64,000 nt of DNA from Roseobacter insulae (GCF_019375555.1 NZ_JAHXDN010000001.1:62001-126000); one strand, 5' to 3'. Counted from the first letter of the stretch, positions 46,936-57,116 are shown. The notes: a model not told the origin generated them from the sequence alone. Numbers and translations: made by a program.

Positions 46936-47952
46936 ATGACAACCCCGACTTTTACGCCCCGCGTTTTCTCCGGCATTCAGCCGTCGGGCGGGCTGACGCT
47001 GGGCAATTATCTGGGTGCGATCAAGCGTTTCGTACAGATGCAGGAGGAAGGTCTGCCAACCGTTTACTGCATGGTTGACCTGCACGCGATCACGGTGTGG
47101 CAGGACCCTGCTGACCTGCGCCACAACACGCGTGAGCTTGCGGCGGGGTTCATCGCCAGCGGCATCAGCCCTGAAAAATCGATCCTGATCAACCAGAGCC
47201 AGGTGCCCGAGCACGCGCAATTGGGATGGGTGTTTTCCTGCGTGGCGCGCATGGGATGGATGCAGCGCATGACGCAGTTCAAGGACAAGGCCGGCAAGAA
47301 TACGCAAAATGTATCGCTGGGGCTGTTCGGGTATCCGGCCCTGATGGCCGCCGACATTCTGGTTTACCACGCAACGCACGTTCCGGTTGGCGAGGATCAG
47401 AAGCAGCATCTTGAATTGACCCGCGACATCGCAACGAAGTTCAACCACGACTATGGCGTCGATTTCTTTCCCATCACCGAACCGGTGATCGAAGGTGCCG
47501 CCACCCGTGTGATGTCGCTGCGTGACGGTTCCAAGAAAATGTCGAAATCCGACCCCTCGGATGCCTCGCGCATCAATATGACCGATGATGCCGATACAAT
47601 CGCCAGGAAAATCCGCAAGGCCAAGACAGATCCGGATGCCCTGCCCTCCGAGACAGAGGGCCTGACCGAACGTCCCGAAGCGCGCAATCTGGTGAATATT
47701 TACGCCGCTCTGAGCGATCAGTCGGTCGATCAGGTTTTGAACGAGGTCGGTGGTCAGCAATTTGGCAGCTTCAAACCGCTGCTGGCGGAACTTGCCGTCG
47801 CCAAGCTCTCTCCGATCTCAACGGAAATGGCCCGGTTGATGTCGGACCCCGCAGAAATTGACCGCATCCTGGCGCGAGGGGCCGAACAGGCGCGCGAAAT
47901 CACGGTCCCGATCCTTGAGAAGACCTACGAAATCATGGGGATGGTTCGCTAG
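46936..47952 (+). CDS. trpS: Tryptophanyl-tRNA synthetase
   Basis: A 338-residue class I synthetase. The HIGH-type motif appears as [12 protein letters not shown] and the KMSKS loop as KKMSKSDPS. It charges tRNA-Trp. ATG at 46936 is preceded by a suitable spacer, and the length is normal. Its TAG stop shares a CTAG with the stop of the opposite-strand gene. Confidence 0.97.
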   Translation: MTTPTFTPRVFSGIQPSGGLTLGNYLGAIKRFVQMQEEGLPTVYCMVDLHAITVWQDPADLRHNTRELAAGFIASGISPEKSILINQSQVPEHAQLGWVFSCVARMGWMQRMTQFKDKAGKNTQNVSLGLFGYPALMAADILVYHATHVPVGEDQKQHLELTRDIATKFNHDYGVDFFPITEPVIEGAATRVMSLRDGSKKMSKSDPSDASRINMTDDADTIARKIRKAKTDPDALPSETEGLTERPEARNLVNIYAALSDQSVDQVLNEVGGQQFGSFKPLLAELAVAKLSPISTEMARLMSDPAEIDRILARGAEQAREITVPILEKTYEIMGMVR

Positions 47953-48488
47953 TCGGTGACCTTCTGCAAAACGTTGCGAAGGAAGGTGCTTTCATGCGGT
48001 CTGTCCGCTTCGACGCGCCATGCATGGGTCTGCTCGACACCCGCCTGTGCCAGCCTGCGCTTCGCCGAGGAGACACGCTGGTGACCGAACACGAATGACG
48101 AAACGCTGAATGCAAAGCAAGCGTAGGCACTGGCCGTACAGAATGCCGCAAACACACTCTGATTTTCAGGTAAGGTGATTCCCTTGAGAAAGAAAACAAG
48201 TGCCAGAATGGCCGTGAAGATGCTGGTAAAGGTGATCACCGTGGTGCGACGCAGGCCCCAAATGGGCTTCAGGTCGCGGTAGGGATTGTCGGATTTCTGC
48301 AACTGGTGCAGCCAGAAACTCAGCGCCGTACCCGCCATACCAGCGGCGACAACCATGAAAATCTTGGTCCAGAGCACCGCGATCGCAAACACCAAAGCAC
48401 CACAGAGCGCCAGAAAACTGCCCTGCGGAGTCTCAGCGATCTTTTGGTAGAAATCTCTCGACATCACCAAATTTGCCAAGCGAGACAT
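47949..48488 (-). CDS. Hypothetical protein with four predicted transmembrane helices
   Basis: A 179-residue protein I do not recognise. It has hydrophobic stretches at about 26-42, 44-60, 84-102 and 112-133, a short positively charged N-terminus ([17 protein letters not shown]) and a charged C-terminal tail of about 45 residues rich in Arg and Glu. The layout suggests two hairpins with the tail in the cytoplasm. Neighbours (trpS, a VOC protein) give no functional hint. Confidence 0.7.
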   Translation of the reverse strand: MSRLANLVMSRDFYQKIAETPQGSFLALCGALVFAIAVLWTKIFMVVAAGMAGTALSFWLHQLQKSDNPYRDLKPIWGLRRTTVITFTSIFTAILALVFFLKGITLPENQSVFAAFCTASAYACFAFSVSSFVFGHQRVSSAKRRLAQAGVEQTHAWRVEADRPHESTFLRNVLQKVTD

Positions 48489-48681
48489 AGTGTTACCTCC
48501 ATCCTCGGAGACTCAAAACTAGCACAGGCGGCGGATTGTGTCTCACGCTCTTCCCCTATAAGGCGAAAAATTGCCGATCTGCAACTTTGGTTAATGCACA
48601 GATGCTGCGCGCCGGGACATCTGGTTTCGCAGCCGGCCCACGCCTATGTCTCCAAAGTGACCCAGATAAAAGGATCCTGAA

Positions 48682-49161
48682 ATGTCGCATTCGGCACACG
48701 CCAGCGTTGGACACGTGCATCTCAAAGTGTCGGACTTGGAGCGCGCGATATCATTCTACCGTGACGTTCTGGGCTTTGAGGTGACCCAGCGCTACGGCAA
48801 TGCGGCAGCCTTTCTGGGCGCTGGCGGATATCACCACCATATCGGTCTGAACACCTGGCACAGCGCAGGTGCATTGCCGCCGCCCGAAAGGCACACCGGG
48901 CTGTACCACGCCGCCTTCCTTTACCCGGACCGAAAAAGCCTGGCGACAGTGCTCAAGCGCGTCCATGACGTCGGCATTGCCCTTGACGGCGCCGCGGACC
49001 ATGGCGTCAGTGAAGCGGTTTACCTGCGGGACCCGGACGGCAACGGCGTCGAGCTTTACCGTGACCGCGACCCGCAGGACTGGCCCCGTGATGACACCGG
49101 CGCACTTGCCATGGTGAACGATCCGCTGGACGTCGCGGCGCTGCTGGCCGAGGCGGATTAG
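48682..49161 (+). CDS. VOC superfamily protein (glyoxalase/extradiol dioxygenase fold)
   Basis: A 159-residue protein with paired beta-alpha-beta-beta-beta modules. Likely metal ligands are the His of GHVHLKVSDLERA, a His in GLYHAAFLYP and the Glu in GNGVELYRDR. It resembles the CatE-type group of small VOC proteins, which includes dioxygenases and lyases; substrate unknown. It leads a compact plus-strand series with the amidohydrolase, nitroreductase and EI24-domain genes. Confidence 0.85.
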   Translation: MSHSAHASVGHVHLKVSDLERAISFYRDVLGFEVTQRYGNAAAFLGAGGYHHHIGLNTWHSAGALPPPERHTGLYHAAFLYPDRKSLATVLKRVHDVGIALDGAADHGVSEAVYLRDPDGNGVELYRDRDPQDWPRDDTGALAMVNDPLDVAALLAEAD

Positions 49162-49235
49162 ACACCTGCTCTTTGCATGGACAATCGGGCGGCACTGCGC
49201 CACTTTCTGCTCAGGGTCCAACAACGGGGATATCG

Positions 49236-50336
49236 ATGGCAACCGGTTTTTTCTGGGATGAAAAATGCTTCTGGCATGGGGGGGGTAACTATGCCTTCAC
49301 CCTGCCGATCGGGGGCCATGTGCAGCCGCTGGCCGCAGGTGGTCTGCCGGAGAACCCGGAAACGAAACGGCGCCTGAAAAACCTCATGGATGTCACGGGC
49401 ATTTCCGCGGAACTGGACATGCGCAGTGCCCCCATGGCCAGCCGCGAGGCGTTGCTGCGCGTGCATCCGGTAGGCTATCTGGACCGCTTCAAAAGCCTTT
49501 CGGACGCAGGCGGCGGTGAGCTGGGGCGCCGTACCCCTTTCGCCGCCGGTGGCTATGAGATCGCCGCACTCTCTGCGGGGCTGGCCGTGGCCGCAGTGGA
49601 TGCGGTCATGACCGGCGCTGTGGATAATGCATATGCGCTGTCCCGCCCGCCGGGGCATCATTGCTTGCCGGACTTCCCAAATGGTTTTTGCCTGTTGGCC
49701 AATATTGCAATCGCTGTTGAAGAGGCCCAGTCTAAGGGCCTGGCGAACCGTGTCGCGGTGCTGGATTGGGATGTCCATCATGGCAACGGTACCGAGGCCA
49801 TCTATTATGACCGCGACGATGTGCTGACAATTTCCTTGCACCAAGAGGGGAATTACCCACTGGACACCGGTGCCATCTCAGATCGCGGAAGGGGCGCAGG
49901 CGATGGTTTCAACATCAACCTGCCCTTGCCAGCGGGTGCCGGCCATACGGCGTACCTACATGCAATGGACACGGTTGTGCTGCCTCAGATCGAGGCTTTC
50001 AAACCGGACGTCATCATTGTTGCCTGCGGGTACGACGCCAGTGCAATTGATCCTCTGGCGCGAATGCTTGCCACCGCGGATACCTTCCGCCAGATGACCC
50101 GGCGGGTCAAAACTGCCGCCGAAACCCTGTGTGATGGGCGATTGGTCCTGGTGCACGAAGGTGGATATTCAGAAGTCTACGTTCCGTTTTGCGGCCACGC
50201 GACACTCGAAGCCCTGTCTGGCAGTGCCATTACCGCCCCCGACCCTCTTGGCCCGGCGTTGGACGTGCGACAGCCCGGCCCCCGGTTTGACGCGTTTCTC
50301 AAGGCTGAAATCGATCATCTCGCCCAACAACTCTGA
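49236..50336 (+). CDS. Class II histone deacetylase-like amidohydrolase (acetylpolyamine/AcuC type)
   Basis: A 366-residue zinc-dependent deacetylase fold. Active-site features are RPPGHHC (paired histidines), DWDVHHGNGT with Asp and His zinc ligands, and the GYDAS aspartate near residue 266. In bacteria such proteins deacetylate polyamines or acetyl-CoA synthetase; the target here is not known. ATG at 49236 is chosen since the family begins at MATGFFWDEKCFWHG. Confidence 0.9.
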   Translation: MATGFFWDEKCFWHGGGNYAFTLPIGGHVQPLAAGGLPENPETKRRLKNLMDVTGISAELDMRSAPMASREALLRVHPVGYLDRFKSLSDAGGGELGRRTPFAAGGYEIAALSAGLAVAAVDAVMTGAVDNAYALSRPPGHHCLPDFPNGFCLLANIAIAVEEAQSKGLANRVAVLDWDVHHGNGTEAIYYDRDDVLTISLHQEGNYPLDTGAISDRGRGAGDGFNINLPLPAGAGHTAYLHAMDTVVLPQIEAFKPDVIIVACGYDASAIDPLARMLATADTFRQMTRRVKTAAETLCDGRLVLVHEGGYSEVYVPFCGHATLEALSGSAITAPDPLGPALDVRQPGPRFDAFLKAEIDHLAQQL

Positions 50337-50352
50337 TATCCGGACCCAACGC

Positions 50353-50931
50353 ATGCCCTCTGCCAACCCTGCCGCCATGGACTTCCTGCTGAGCCGTCGG
50401 TCGCGGCCTGCCAAAACACTGCGCCCGCCGGTGCCATCGGCCACGCAGCTTGCCCCGTTGCTGCAAGCCGCCGCACGGACACCGGATCATGGCAAACTTG
50501 AACCCTGGCGTTTCATGGTGATCGAAAAACCCGCGATGGGCAGATTGGCAGATATCGCCGAAGCCTGTAGCCGCGCGCTGGGTCTTGAGCAGGAGCAGAT
50601 TGCAAAAGGGCGCAGCCAATTCGATCAGGGTCATCTGGCCGTGGCCGTAATCGAGGTTCAAAAGCGGTCCGAGAAAATTCCGGCATTGGAGCAGACCTAT
50701 TCCGCCGGTGCCGTGTGTCTGGCGCTCCTCAACGCCGCGCTGGCAGCAGGCTGGGGGGCCAACTGGCTCAGTGGCTGGCCCAGCCATGACAGAATTTTCA
50801 TGCAGGACGCCCTGGGGCTTGAACCGCATGAGCGCATCGCGGGTCTGATCCATATCGGAACCGAAACAACTGCGCCACCAGAGCGCCCGCGCCCAGACGT
50901 TGACAGCATCACGACATGGGTGAGCAGATGA
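50353..50931 (+). CDS. Nitroreductase family FMN oxidoreductase
   Basis: A 192-residue nitroreductase-fold flavoprotein: FLLSRRSRPAKTL at the N-terminus with FMN-phosphate arginines, AARTPDHGKLEPWRF and ALAAGWGANWLSGWP near the C-terminal half. It should reduce a quinone or nitro compound with NAD(P)H, or act in another FMN reaction. ATG at 50353 is preferred; the frame is open further upstream inside the previous gene. It overlaps the next gene by four bases. Confidence 0.9.
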   Translation: MPSANPAAMDFLLSRRSRPAKTLRPPVPSATQLAPLLQAAARTPDHGKLEPWRFMVIEKPAMGRLADIAEACSRALGLEQEQIAKGRSQFDQGHLAVAVIEVQKRSEKIPALEQTYSAGAVCLALLNAALAAGWGANWLSGWPSHDRIFMQDALGLEPHERIAGLIHIGTETTAPPERPRPDVDSITTWVSR

Positions 50932-51629
50932 TCCTGACCGCCTTCTTCGCCGCATTGGGACAAATCACAGACCCGCGGTTTCGCCGGGTTCTGTTGCTCG
51001 GCATCGGGCTGACATTTGTCCTTCTGGTTGCCGTAAGCGCCGGATTTGTCTGGCTGCTGTCCGGGCTGGTGGGCGATCAGACCACCCTACCCTTCATCGG
51101 CGAGGTGCATTGGCTCAACGATCTCGTCAGCTGGGGGTCGGCCTTCCTGCTGGCCGTCCTGTCGGTTTTTCTCATGGTCCCGGTGGCCGCGGCGATTACC
51201 TCGATTTTCCTCGACGCGGTGGCACAGGCGGTTGAAGACGAGCATTATCCCCATTTGCCCCGAGCCGCCTCCGTTCCCATCGCCGATGCGCTTCGCGACA
51301 TGGTGAACTTTCTGGGGGTCCTGATCGGGGCCAACCTGCTGGCCCTGATCCTCTACATCCTCTTTGCGCCCGCCGCCCCGCTGATATTCTGGGGGCTCAA
51401 CGGGTTTTTGCTGGGCCGGGAGTATTTTACCCTGGCCGCCATGCGCCGCGTGGGTCGGGCACAGGCGAAACAGATGCGGTCACGTCACATGATCACAATC
51501 TGGATCGCGGGTGTGCTGATGGCCATTCCGCTATCCGTACCACTCCTGAATCTCGTGATCCCAATTCTGGGCGCAGCGACCTTTACCCACCTGTTCCACT
51601 TGCTGCAGGGGCAGGCGCACCGCGGTTGA
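50928..51629 (+). CDS. EI24/CysZ-family membrane protein
   Basis: A 233-residue protein with four to five hydrophobic segments and the EI24-domain pattern PLIFWGLNGFLLGREYFTLA. CysZ of E. coli is a sulfate permease of the same domain family, but many alphaproteobacterial members have no tested function. ATG at 50928 gives an ATGA overlap with the nitroreductase; ATG at 50916 is also possible. Its 3' end overlaps the opposite-strand DUF1467 gene by 47 bases. Confidence 0.85.
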   Translation: MILTAFFAALGQITDPRFRRVLLLGIGLTFVLLVAVSAGFVWLLSGLVGDQTTLPFIGEVHWLNDLVSWGSAFLLAVLSVFLMVPVAAAITSIFLDAVAQAVEDEHYPHLPRAASVPIADALRDMVNFLGVLIGANLLALILYILFAPAAPLIFWGLNGFLLGREYFTLAAMRRVGRAQAKQMRSRHMITIWIAGVLMAIPLSVPLLNLVIPILGAATFTHLFHLLQGQAHRG

Positions 51630-51879
51630 ACCAGTCTAGATCGCGGACGGTGATCACCTCAAAAATAATGATCGACGAGATGATCGCCCACAGCACAAGA
51701 CTGATAGCGGTGGTCACCCACGCCTTCTTGCGCAGGTTGTGCACCTCGGGCGCGCCCGCATGGGTGCCGGGTACAACCTTGCCGATATCGCCTTGGGTCT
51801 GTACGCGAATGGGCAGAACGACGAGGAAGGTCATCGACCAGATGACTGCGAACAGGACAAGTGCAGAAGTGATCCCCAT
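51583..51879 (-). CDS. DUF1467 family small membrane protein
   Basis: A 98-residue protein with two transmembrane helices (about 4-22 and 53-74) and the conserved linker LPIRVQTQGDIGKVVPGTHA of DUF1467. The family is common in alphaproteobacteria, typically beside methylmalonyl-CoA epimerase as here (22 bases downstream of it). Function unknown. Confidence 0.88.
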   Translation of the reverse strand: MGITSALVLFAVIWSMTFLVVLPIRVQTQGDIGKVVPGTHAGAPEVHNLRKKAWVTTAISLVLWAIISSIIIFEVITVRDLDWFNRGAPAPAASGTGG

Positions 51880-51901
51880 CAGGGCGTCTCCTTATCAGGG
51901 G

Positions 51902-52306
51902 TCAGACCTGTTCCAATTCGACAAGGCATCCGTTGAAGTCCTTGGGGTGCAGAAACAGGACCGGTTTGCCATGCGCGCCGATCTTTGGCTCACCGGAACC
52001 CAGCACGCGCGCGCCGGTTTCGATCAGATGGTCGCGGGCTGACAGGATGTCGTCCACCTCGTAACAGATGTGATGAATCCCGCCTGCCGGGTTCTTGTCG
52101 AGAAACCCCTGTATCGGACTGGCATCGCCCAGAGGGTACAGGAGTTCGATCTTGGTGTTGGGCAACTCGATGAAAATGACGGTCACGCCATGATCGGGTT
52201 CATCCTGAGGCGCGCCGACATTTGCACCCAGTGCTGACCGGTACTGTTCGGCTGCAGCCTCCAGATCGGGAACGGCAATGGCAACGTGATTCAGACGACC
52301 GATCAT
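51902..52306 (-). CDS. mce: Methylmalonyl-CoA epimerase
   Basis: A 134-residue VOC-fold epimerase. It starts MIGRLNHVAIAVPDLEAA with the metal His, has PAGGIHHICYEVDD with another ligand, and ends FLHPKDFNGCLVELEQ with the glutamate. It interconverts the methylmalonyl-CoA epimers in propionyl-CoA use and the ethylmalonyl-CoA route. The start at 52306 is set by homology; the upstream frame to 52771 is antisense to the response regulator region and is discarded. Confidence 0.95.
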   Translation of the reverse strand: MIGRLNHVAIAVPDLEAAAEQYRSALGANVGAPQDEPDHGVTVIFIELPNTKIELLYPLGDASPIQGFLDKNPAGGIHHICYEVDDILSARDHLIETGARVLGSGEPKIGAHGKPVLFLHPKDFNGCLVELEQV

Positions 52307-52469
52307 TTCACACACTCCGACGTTTGTGATCTCGTCGGTCTTATGCGGTGCAGGCGCGCGCGTTGCAAGTGACGCACCGCCGCAGGCCAGTGCCCTCTGA
52401 GCCATTAACGTGCTGTTAGCCATATGTGCGCCATGTTGAGTCGAAACCCGAGTCACTCCGGAGGCGATC

Positions 52470-53189
52470 ATGGATAAAACTGACCCCTTTGCTACGACGA
52501 TTCCCGCACCTACGGCCAACCGCCCACTGCTTGGGCTGACTGTCCTTGTTATCGAGGACAGCCGGTTTGCCTGTGAGGCCATGCGGCTTTTATGCCTGCG
52601 CAGCGGGGCACGTATCAGGCGGGCAGATTGCCTGCGATCCGCACGCCGGCATTTGCAGGTGTATCGCCCTTCCGTTGTGATCGTTGATCTTGGCCTGCCC
52701 GATGGCAATGGCGTCGACCTGATCACGGAACTCACGCAAACAGAACCACGTGTCGATGTCGTGCTTGGCACATCCGGGGATACCGTGGGGGAGGATCAAG
52801 CAATTGCCGCGGGGGCCGATGGCTTTCTGGCAAAACCCATCACCTCCTTGGCAGCATTCCAGCAGGCGGTGCTTTCCAACCTGCCGGCAGAGCGGCAACC
52901 GACCGGCATTCGAGAGTTGACGGATGAGGTCATTCATCCCGACCGGATGGCCTTTCAGGATGATATGGCGCATATCGCTGATGTTCTGGAAGACCCGCCT
53001 GATGATCGCGCCCTTGACTACGTGGCGCAGTTTCTGGGGGGCGTTGCACGCTCCGCGCAGGATCATGGTCTGGAAAAAGCCGCCGCGGCACTGGCCGAGA
53101 AGCGTGCTGCCGGTGAACCCGCCGGGTCAGAAACCGCAGTCCTGGCCGGGCTCATTCAACAACGGCTGACACAAAAACTTGCGATCTGA
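52470..53189 (+). CDS. Response regulator receiver protein with helical C-terminus
   Basis: A 239-residue protein with a receiver domain at about 22-140: acidic pair in VIEDSR, phospho-acceptor Asp in VIVDLGLPDG, the conserved Thr in LGTSGD and Lys in LAKPI. The last 100 residues are predicted helical (KAAAALAEKRAAG) and match no DNA-binding output that I know. It could be a single-domain-like relay with a scaffold or partner-binding tail. ATG at 52470 follows CGGAGG. No kinase gene is adjacent. Confidence 0.83.
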   Translation: MDKTDPFATTIPAPTANRPLLGLTVLVIEDSRFACEAMRLLCLRSGARIRRADCLRSARRHLQVYRPSVVIVDLGLPDGNGVDLITELTQTEPRVDVVLGTSGDTVGEDQAIAAGADGFLAKPITSLAAFQQAVLSNLPAERQPTGIRELTDEVIHPDRMAFQDDMAHIADVLEDPPDDRALDYVAQFLGGVARSAQDHGLEKAAAALAEKRAAGEPAGSETAVLAGLIQQRLTQKLAI

Positions 53190-53921
53190 TCAGGATTGCA
53201 GTGCCGGGTCGCTGGCGACGCGGACCAATTGAGTCAAGTCTCCCAGACGTTCCCGCTGCCTGCCGCCGGTATCGAAGTTGGATGGCGCAAGCCAGGCTTC
53301 GAAAGCGGATTTCAGTGCGGCCCATTCCGCATCGATGACCGCAAACCAAGCGGTATCGCGATTGCGGCCCTTCACGACAGATGCCTGCCGAAAGACACCC
53401 TCGAAACTGAAACCATACCGCTGTGCGGCGCGTCGCGATGCGATATTTAGCGCATTGCATTTCCACTCATAGCGGCGATAGCCGTTAGAGAAGGCCCACC
53501 CCATCATCAGATACATTGCCTCCGTTGCCGCGCGGGTGCGTTGCAAGGCCGGGCTGTAATTGATGTGTCCCACCTCGATCGATCCGTTTGATGGATCTAT
53601 CCTGAGATAGCTGGCGACACCTTCCCAATGCCCGGTTTCCAGATTGCGAATGGCATAGAAAAGCGTGTCAGCGTACTGCGCGGTCTCACGCACCCAGCGG
53701 TGGTACAACGCCGAAGACGAAAAAGGGCCGTAGGGCATATAGTCCCAGACATGATCATGCCCTTCATAGGCACGGTACAGCAGTGCCGCATGCGCATCCG
53801 CGTCCAGTGGTTCCAACCGGGCATAAGCGCCCACAAGAGGTGCGCCCACGGGTGCCGGTGGTGGTGACCAATCGGGCACAAGAGCACCCAGAACCGGTGA
53901 TCTGTCTTCGGAAACGGACAT
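53190..53921 (-). CDS. GNAT family N-acetyltransferase (RimJ/RimL-like)
   Basis: A 243-residue acetyltransferase. It shows LEPLDADAHAALLYRA, WEGVASYLRIDPSNGSIEVG and the C-terminal WKCNALNIASRRAAQRYGF acetyl-CoA-binding pattern. Related proteins acetylate ribosomal protein N-termini or small molecules. It converges end-to-end with the response regulator gene, with no bases between. Confidence 0.9.
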   Translation of the reverse strand: MSVSEDRSPVLGALVPDWSPPPAPVGAPLVGAYARLEPLDADAHAALLYRAYEGHDHVWDYMPYGPFSSSALYHRWVRETAQYADTLFYAIRNLETGHWEGVASYLRIDPSNGSIEVGHINYSPALQRTRAATEAMYLMMGWAFSNGYRRYEWKCNALNIASRRAAQRYGFSFEGVFRQASVVKGRNRDTAWFAVIDAEWAALKSAFEAWLAPSNFDTGGRQRERLGDLTQLVRVASDPALQS

Positions 53922-53971
53922 GGCGGGACGTTAGACCGCCGCTGAAACAAGGCCAACCACAATCCGCATGG

Positions 53972-55747
53972 CTACTCCTGGGGAATGACGCGCAACCCAA
54001 GCTCCATGAGCTGATCGCTCGTCGGGTCGGAGGGTGCCGCCATCATCAGATCCTCGGCGCGCTGGTTCATCGGGAAGAGGATCACTTCGCGGATGTTGCT
54101 CTCTTCCGCCAGCAGCATCACGATGCGGTCAATGCCCGCCGCACATCCGCCATGGGGCGGCGCGCCGTATTGAAACGCGTTGACCATGCCGCCGAAGCGT
54201 TTGCGCACTTCATCCTCACCATAGCCGGCGATCTCGAAGGCTTTGAACATGATTTCAGGCCGGTGATTCCGGATGGCGCCCGACACGAGCTCGTAGCCGT
54301 TGCACGCAAGGTCATACTGGTAGCCCAGCACAGACAGCGGATCACCGTCCAGCGCCGCCATCCCGCCCTGCGGCATCGAAAACGGGTTGTGCTCGAAATC
54401 AACCTTGCCGGTTTCAGCGTCTTTCTCGTAGATCGGAAAATCCACGACCCACGCAAAGGCAAACCGGTTTTCATCGGTCAGGCCAAGCTCGGCACCGATC
54501 ACGTTGCGCGCCTTGCCTGCGATGGCTTCGAACGTCTTGGGTTTGCCTCCCAGGAAAAAGGCCGCATCTCCGACCTCAAGTCCCAATTGCTGTCGGATCG
54601 CCTCTGTCCTTTCAGGACCGATGTTCTTGGCCAGAGGCCCGGCGGCCTCCATGCCGTTGCCCTGATCGCGCCAGAAGATATAGCCCATACCGGGCAAACC
54701 TTCTTTCTGAGCAAAGGCGTTCATCCGGTCGCAGAATTTGCGACTGCCGCCCGTCGGTGCGGGGATCGCCCTGATCTCGGTGCCGTCCTGCTCCAGCAGT
54801 TTGGCAAAGATGGCAAAGCCGGAGCCCGCGAAATGGTCAGACACCACCTGCATCTTGAGCGGGTTGCGCAGGTCCGGTTTGTCTGAGCCATACCACAGGG
54901 CCGCGTCCTTGTAGGAAATCTGCGGCCAGTCCTGATCAACCGTCTTATCGCTGCCGAACTCTTCAAAAATTCCGGTCAGGACGGGCTGGATCGTGTCGAA
55001 TACATCCTGCTGCTCGACAAAGCTCATCTCCATATCCAACTGATAGAAATCGGTTGGCGAGCGATCGGCGCGCGGGTCTTCGTCGCGAAAGCACGGTGCA
55101 ATCTGGAAATACTTGTCAAAGCCAGAGACCATCAGCAGTTGTTTGAACTGCTGGGGGGCTTGCGGCAGCGCATAGAATTTGCCGGGATGCAGCCGCGATG
55201 GCACCAGAAAGTCGCGCGCGCCTTCAGGACTGGAGGCCGTGATGATCGGAGTCTGATACTCGCGAAAGCCACCATCCCACATGCGGCGGCGAATCGAGGC
55301 GACCACGTCTGACCGCAATGCCATGTTGGCCTGCATCTTCTCGCGGCGCAGGTCGAGATAACGATACCGCAAACGGGTTTCTTCGGGATATTCCTGATCG
55401 CCGAACACCTGTAGCGGCAGTTCCGCAGCAGCCCCGAGCACCTCGATATCGCGCACGAATACCTCGATCGCACCGGTGGGGATCTTGGGGTTCACCAGCG
55501 CGGCATCCCGCGCCTTTACTTCGCCGTCAATCCGGATGCACCACTCTGCGCGCACCTTTTCGACGTCGGCAAATACCTTGCTGTCGGGGTCGCACAGCAG
55601 CTGCGTCATGCCGTAGTGATCCCGAAGATCGATGAACAGAACGCCACCATGATCTCGCACGCGGTGCACCCAGCCCGACAGCCGGACGTTTTCGCCCACG
55701 TTATCGGCGGTCAGATCGGCGCAGGAGTGGCTGCGATAGGCGTGCAT
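53972..55747 (-). CDS. aspS: Aspartyl-tRNA synthetase
   Basis: A 591-residue class IIb synthetase of bacterial type. It has the N-terminal OB fold ([14 protein letters not shown]), motif 2 around [20 protein letters not shown], the GAD insert region and motif 3 GIDRIVMLL. It charges tRNA-Asp, possibly also tRNA-Asn if non-discriminating. Confidence 0.97.
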   Translation of the reverse strand: MHAYRSHSCADLTADNVGENVRLSGWVHRVRDHGGVLFIDLRDHYGMTQLLCDPDSKVFADVEKVRAEWCIRIDGEVKARDAALVNPKIPTGAIEVFVRDIEVLGAAAELPLQVFGDQEYPEETRLRYRYLDLRREKMQANMALRSDVVASIRRRMWDGGFREYQTPIITASSPEGARDFLVPSRLHPGKFYALPQAPQQFKQLLMVSGFDKYFQIAPCFRDEDPRADRSPTDFYQLDMEMSFVEQQDVFDTIQPVLTGIFEEFGSDKTVDQDWPQISYKDAALWYGSDKPDLRNPLKMQVVSDHFAGSGFAIFAKLLEQDGTEIRAIPAPTGGSRKFCDRMNAFAQKEGLPGMGYIFWRDQGNGMEAAGPLAKNIGPERTEAIRQQLGLEVGDAAFFLGGKPKTFEAIAGKARNVIGAELGLTDENRFAFAWVVDFPIYEKDAETGKVDFEHNPFSMPQGGMAALDGDPLSVLGYQYDLACNGYELVSGAIRNHRPEIMFKAFEIAGYGEDEVRKRFGGMVNAFQYGAPPHGGCAAGIDRIVMLLAEESNIREVILFPMNQRAEDLMMAAPSDPTSDQLMELGLRVIPQE

Positions 55748-56246
55748 GTGCGTTTCCCTTCAGGGTCATAATTCGCGCCAGATACACCTTTTGGGTAAGG
55801 GGAAGTCAAGGCGTGCAGACACAGAATTCAAGGGCATTTGGCAGGGTGACACCGCGAAACCCATACATTCTTGCGCGCATCTTGCCCGGCCGTGTCTTCG
55901 CGACCCCGGGTTTGAGTGTCTCTGCGGCTGCACGCAGGCTTCGAATCCGACACGCGGCTGCTAGGATGGCAGTGACGGCACAGCGCTTGGCCCGCTGGCA
56001 TGCGGTGCCGCCTGCCGCCGATGCGACGGGCAGAGGGCCGATGCCCCCCCCGGCACTTGGCCGAGAATCGGCGTATTTGAGCGGGAAGAACCGCGAGGTG
56101 GTGACAGACATCCCAGACCTGACATGGCTCCGGACAGGAAGGGCGAGCCACCCTTGTCACTCTCCATGAACGCTGACGCTTCTGAGCCGGGTGCCATGTC
56201 ACGGCATGTGCCGTCGGAAGCAGGGGGGCTTCATGTTTCTCACACG
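55748..56246. other. 499-base intergenic region without a supportable gene
   Basis: Small open frames exist on both strands (for example 55813-56169), but none has a ribosome-binding site, conserved motif or coding-like composition. The aspS promoter must lie at its left end. A weak hairpin, GAAGC/GCTTC at 56217-56232, sits just past the glycosyltransferase stop. I cannot exclude a small RNA. Confidence 0.45.
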
Positions 56247-57116
56247 CTAAGGCATGTAGTCGCCGTTCTGGTAGCGCATCATGTCAAAGCGCAGCGTGCC
56301 TTTGAGATAGGCGAGTGCCTGCGCCCTTTTTCGGGCCGACAGCAAATTGAGCGGCGAAGTGATCTTGGCCAAAGCCCTGAGCACGGCCCGCAATCCGGGC
56401 GCAGAAATCCCGTGTCGTCGTTCAACGTACATCCGCGACTGCGCAATGAAGTACGCCTTGAGAGCGGCGCCCTTGATGGAGCTGCCCGACGACTTTCCGC
56501 CCAGATGCGATACGGTAGCCCCATGCTCTATCCGCAGTGTCCAGCCTGCCTGCCGCATGCGAAACACCAGATCGTCATCTTCGTGGTAGAGAAAGATTTT
56601 CTCATCAAAGCCACCAACCTCGTCAAACGCCTGTTGCCGGCAAAATAGCGCCGCACCGGTCAGGATATTCACCTCGACGCTGTCCTTGTTGCCAGCTTCG
56701 GCATAGCGGCGGTCAGTGTATTCCGATGGCGAGATCAGCGCCGACCGGCGATCCAGCCGAAGCGCGCCGCGCCGGTTCAGAATGGCCGGGTTCATCGCGC
56801 CCGCTTTGGGATGTTTCTCTGCTGCCTCAACCAACAGGCGGCAGCAATCGGGTGTCAGCGTCGAATCCGGGTTGCAGAAGAAGACGAACTCCTTGTCATT
56901 TCCCTCTGCACCCCGATTGCAGGCCGTCCCGAAACCGCGGTTTTCCGGCAGAGCAATCACCTTCGCTCCCATCGCCGCCGCGATATCGCGCGAGGCGTCC
57001 TCGCTGTTGTTATCGACCACCACCACCTCGATGCCCTTCGGGACGCTGGCGAGAAAGTCGCCGATGACTTGCGCGCTGTTGAAGGCGACGGAGACTATTC
57101 TGATACGATCATGCAT
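56247..57116 (-). CDS. Family 2 glycosyltransferase (rhamnosyltransferase-like)
   Basis: A 289-residue GT-A fold enzyme. It begins with RIRIVSVAFNSAQ, has VVVDNNSEDAS at the nucleotide-sugar site, ENRGFGTACNRG, CNPDSTL as the metal-binding loop and a GGFDEKIFLYHEDDDL acceptor/catalytic segment. The pattern resembles O-antigen rhamnosyltransferases such as WbbL. It is a lone gene with no polysaccharide cluster around it. Confidence 0.9.
   Translation of the reverse strand: MHDRIRIVSVAFNSAQVIGDFLASVPKGIEVVVVDNNSEDASRDIAAAMGAKVIALPENRGFGTACNRGAEGNDKEFVFFCNPDSTLTPDCCRLLVEAAEKHPKAGAMNPAILNRRGALRLDRRSALISPSEYTDRRYAEAGNKDSVEVNILTGAALFCRQQAFDEVGGFDEKIFLYHEDDDLVFRMRQAGWTLRIEHGATVSHLGGKSSGSSIKGAALKAYFIAQSRMYVERRHGISAPGLRAVLRALAKITSPLNLLSARKRAQALAYLKGTLRFDMMRYQNGDYMP

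Noticed and set aside
52307-52771. Upstream extension of methylmalonyl-CoA epimerase
   Set aside because: It would run antisense into the response regulator gene, and the family begins at the ATG at 52306.
55813-56169. A 118-codon open frame in the aspS-glycosyltransferase gap
   Set aside because: No ribosome-binding site and no recognisable motif; its composition is like shadow frames elsewhere.
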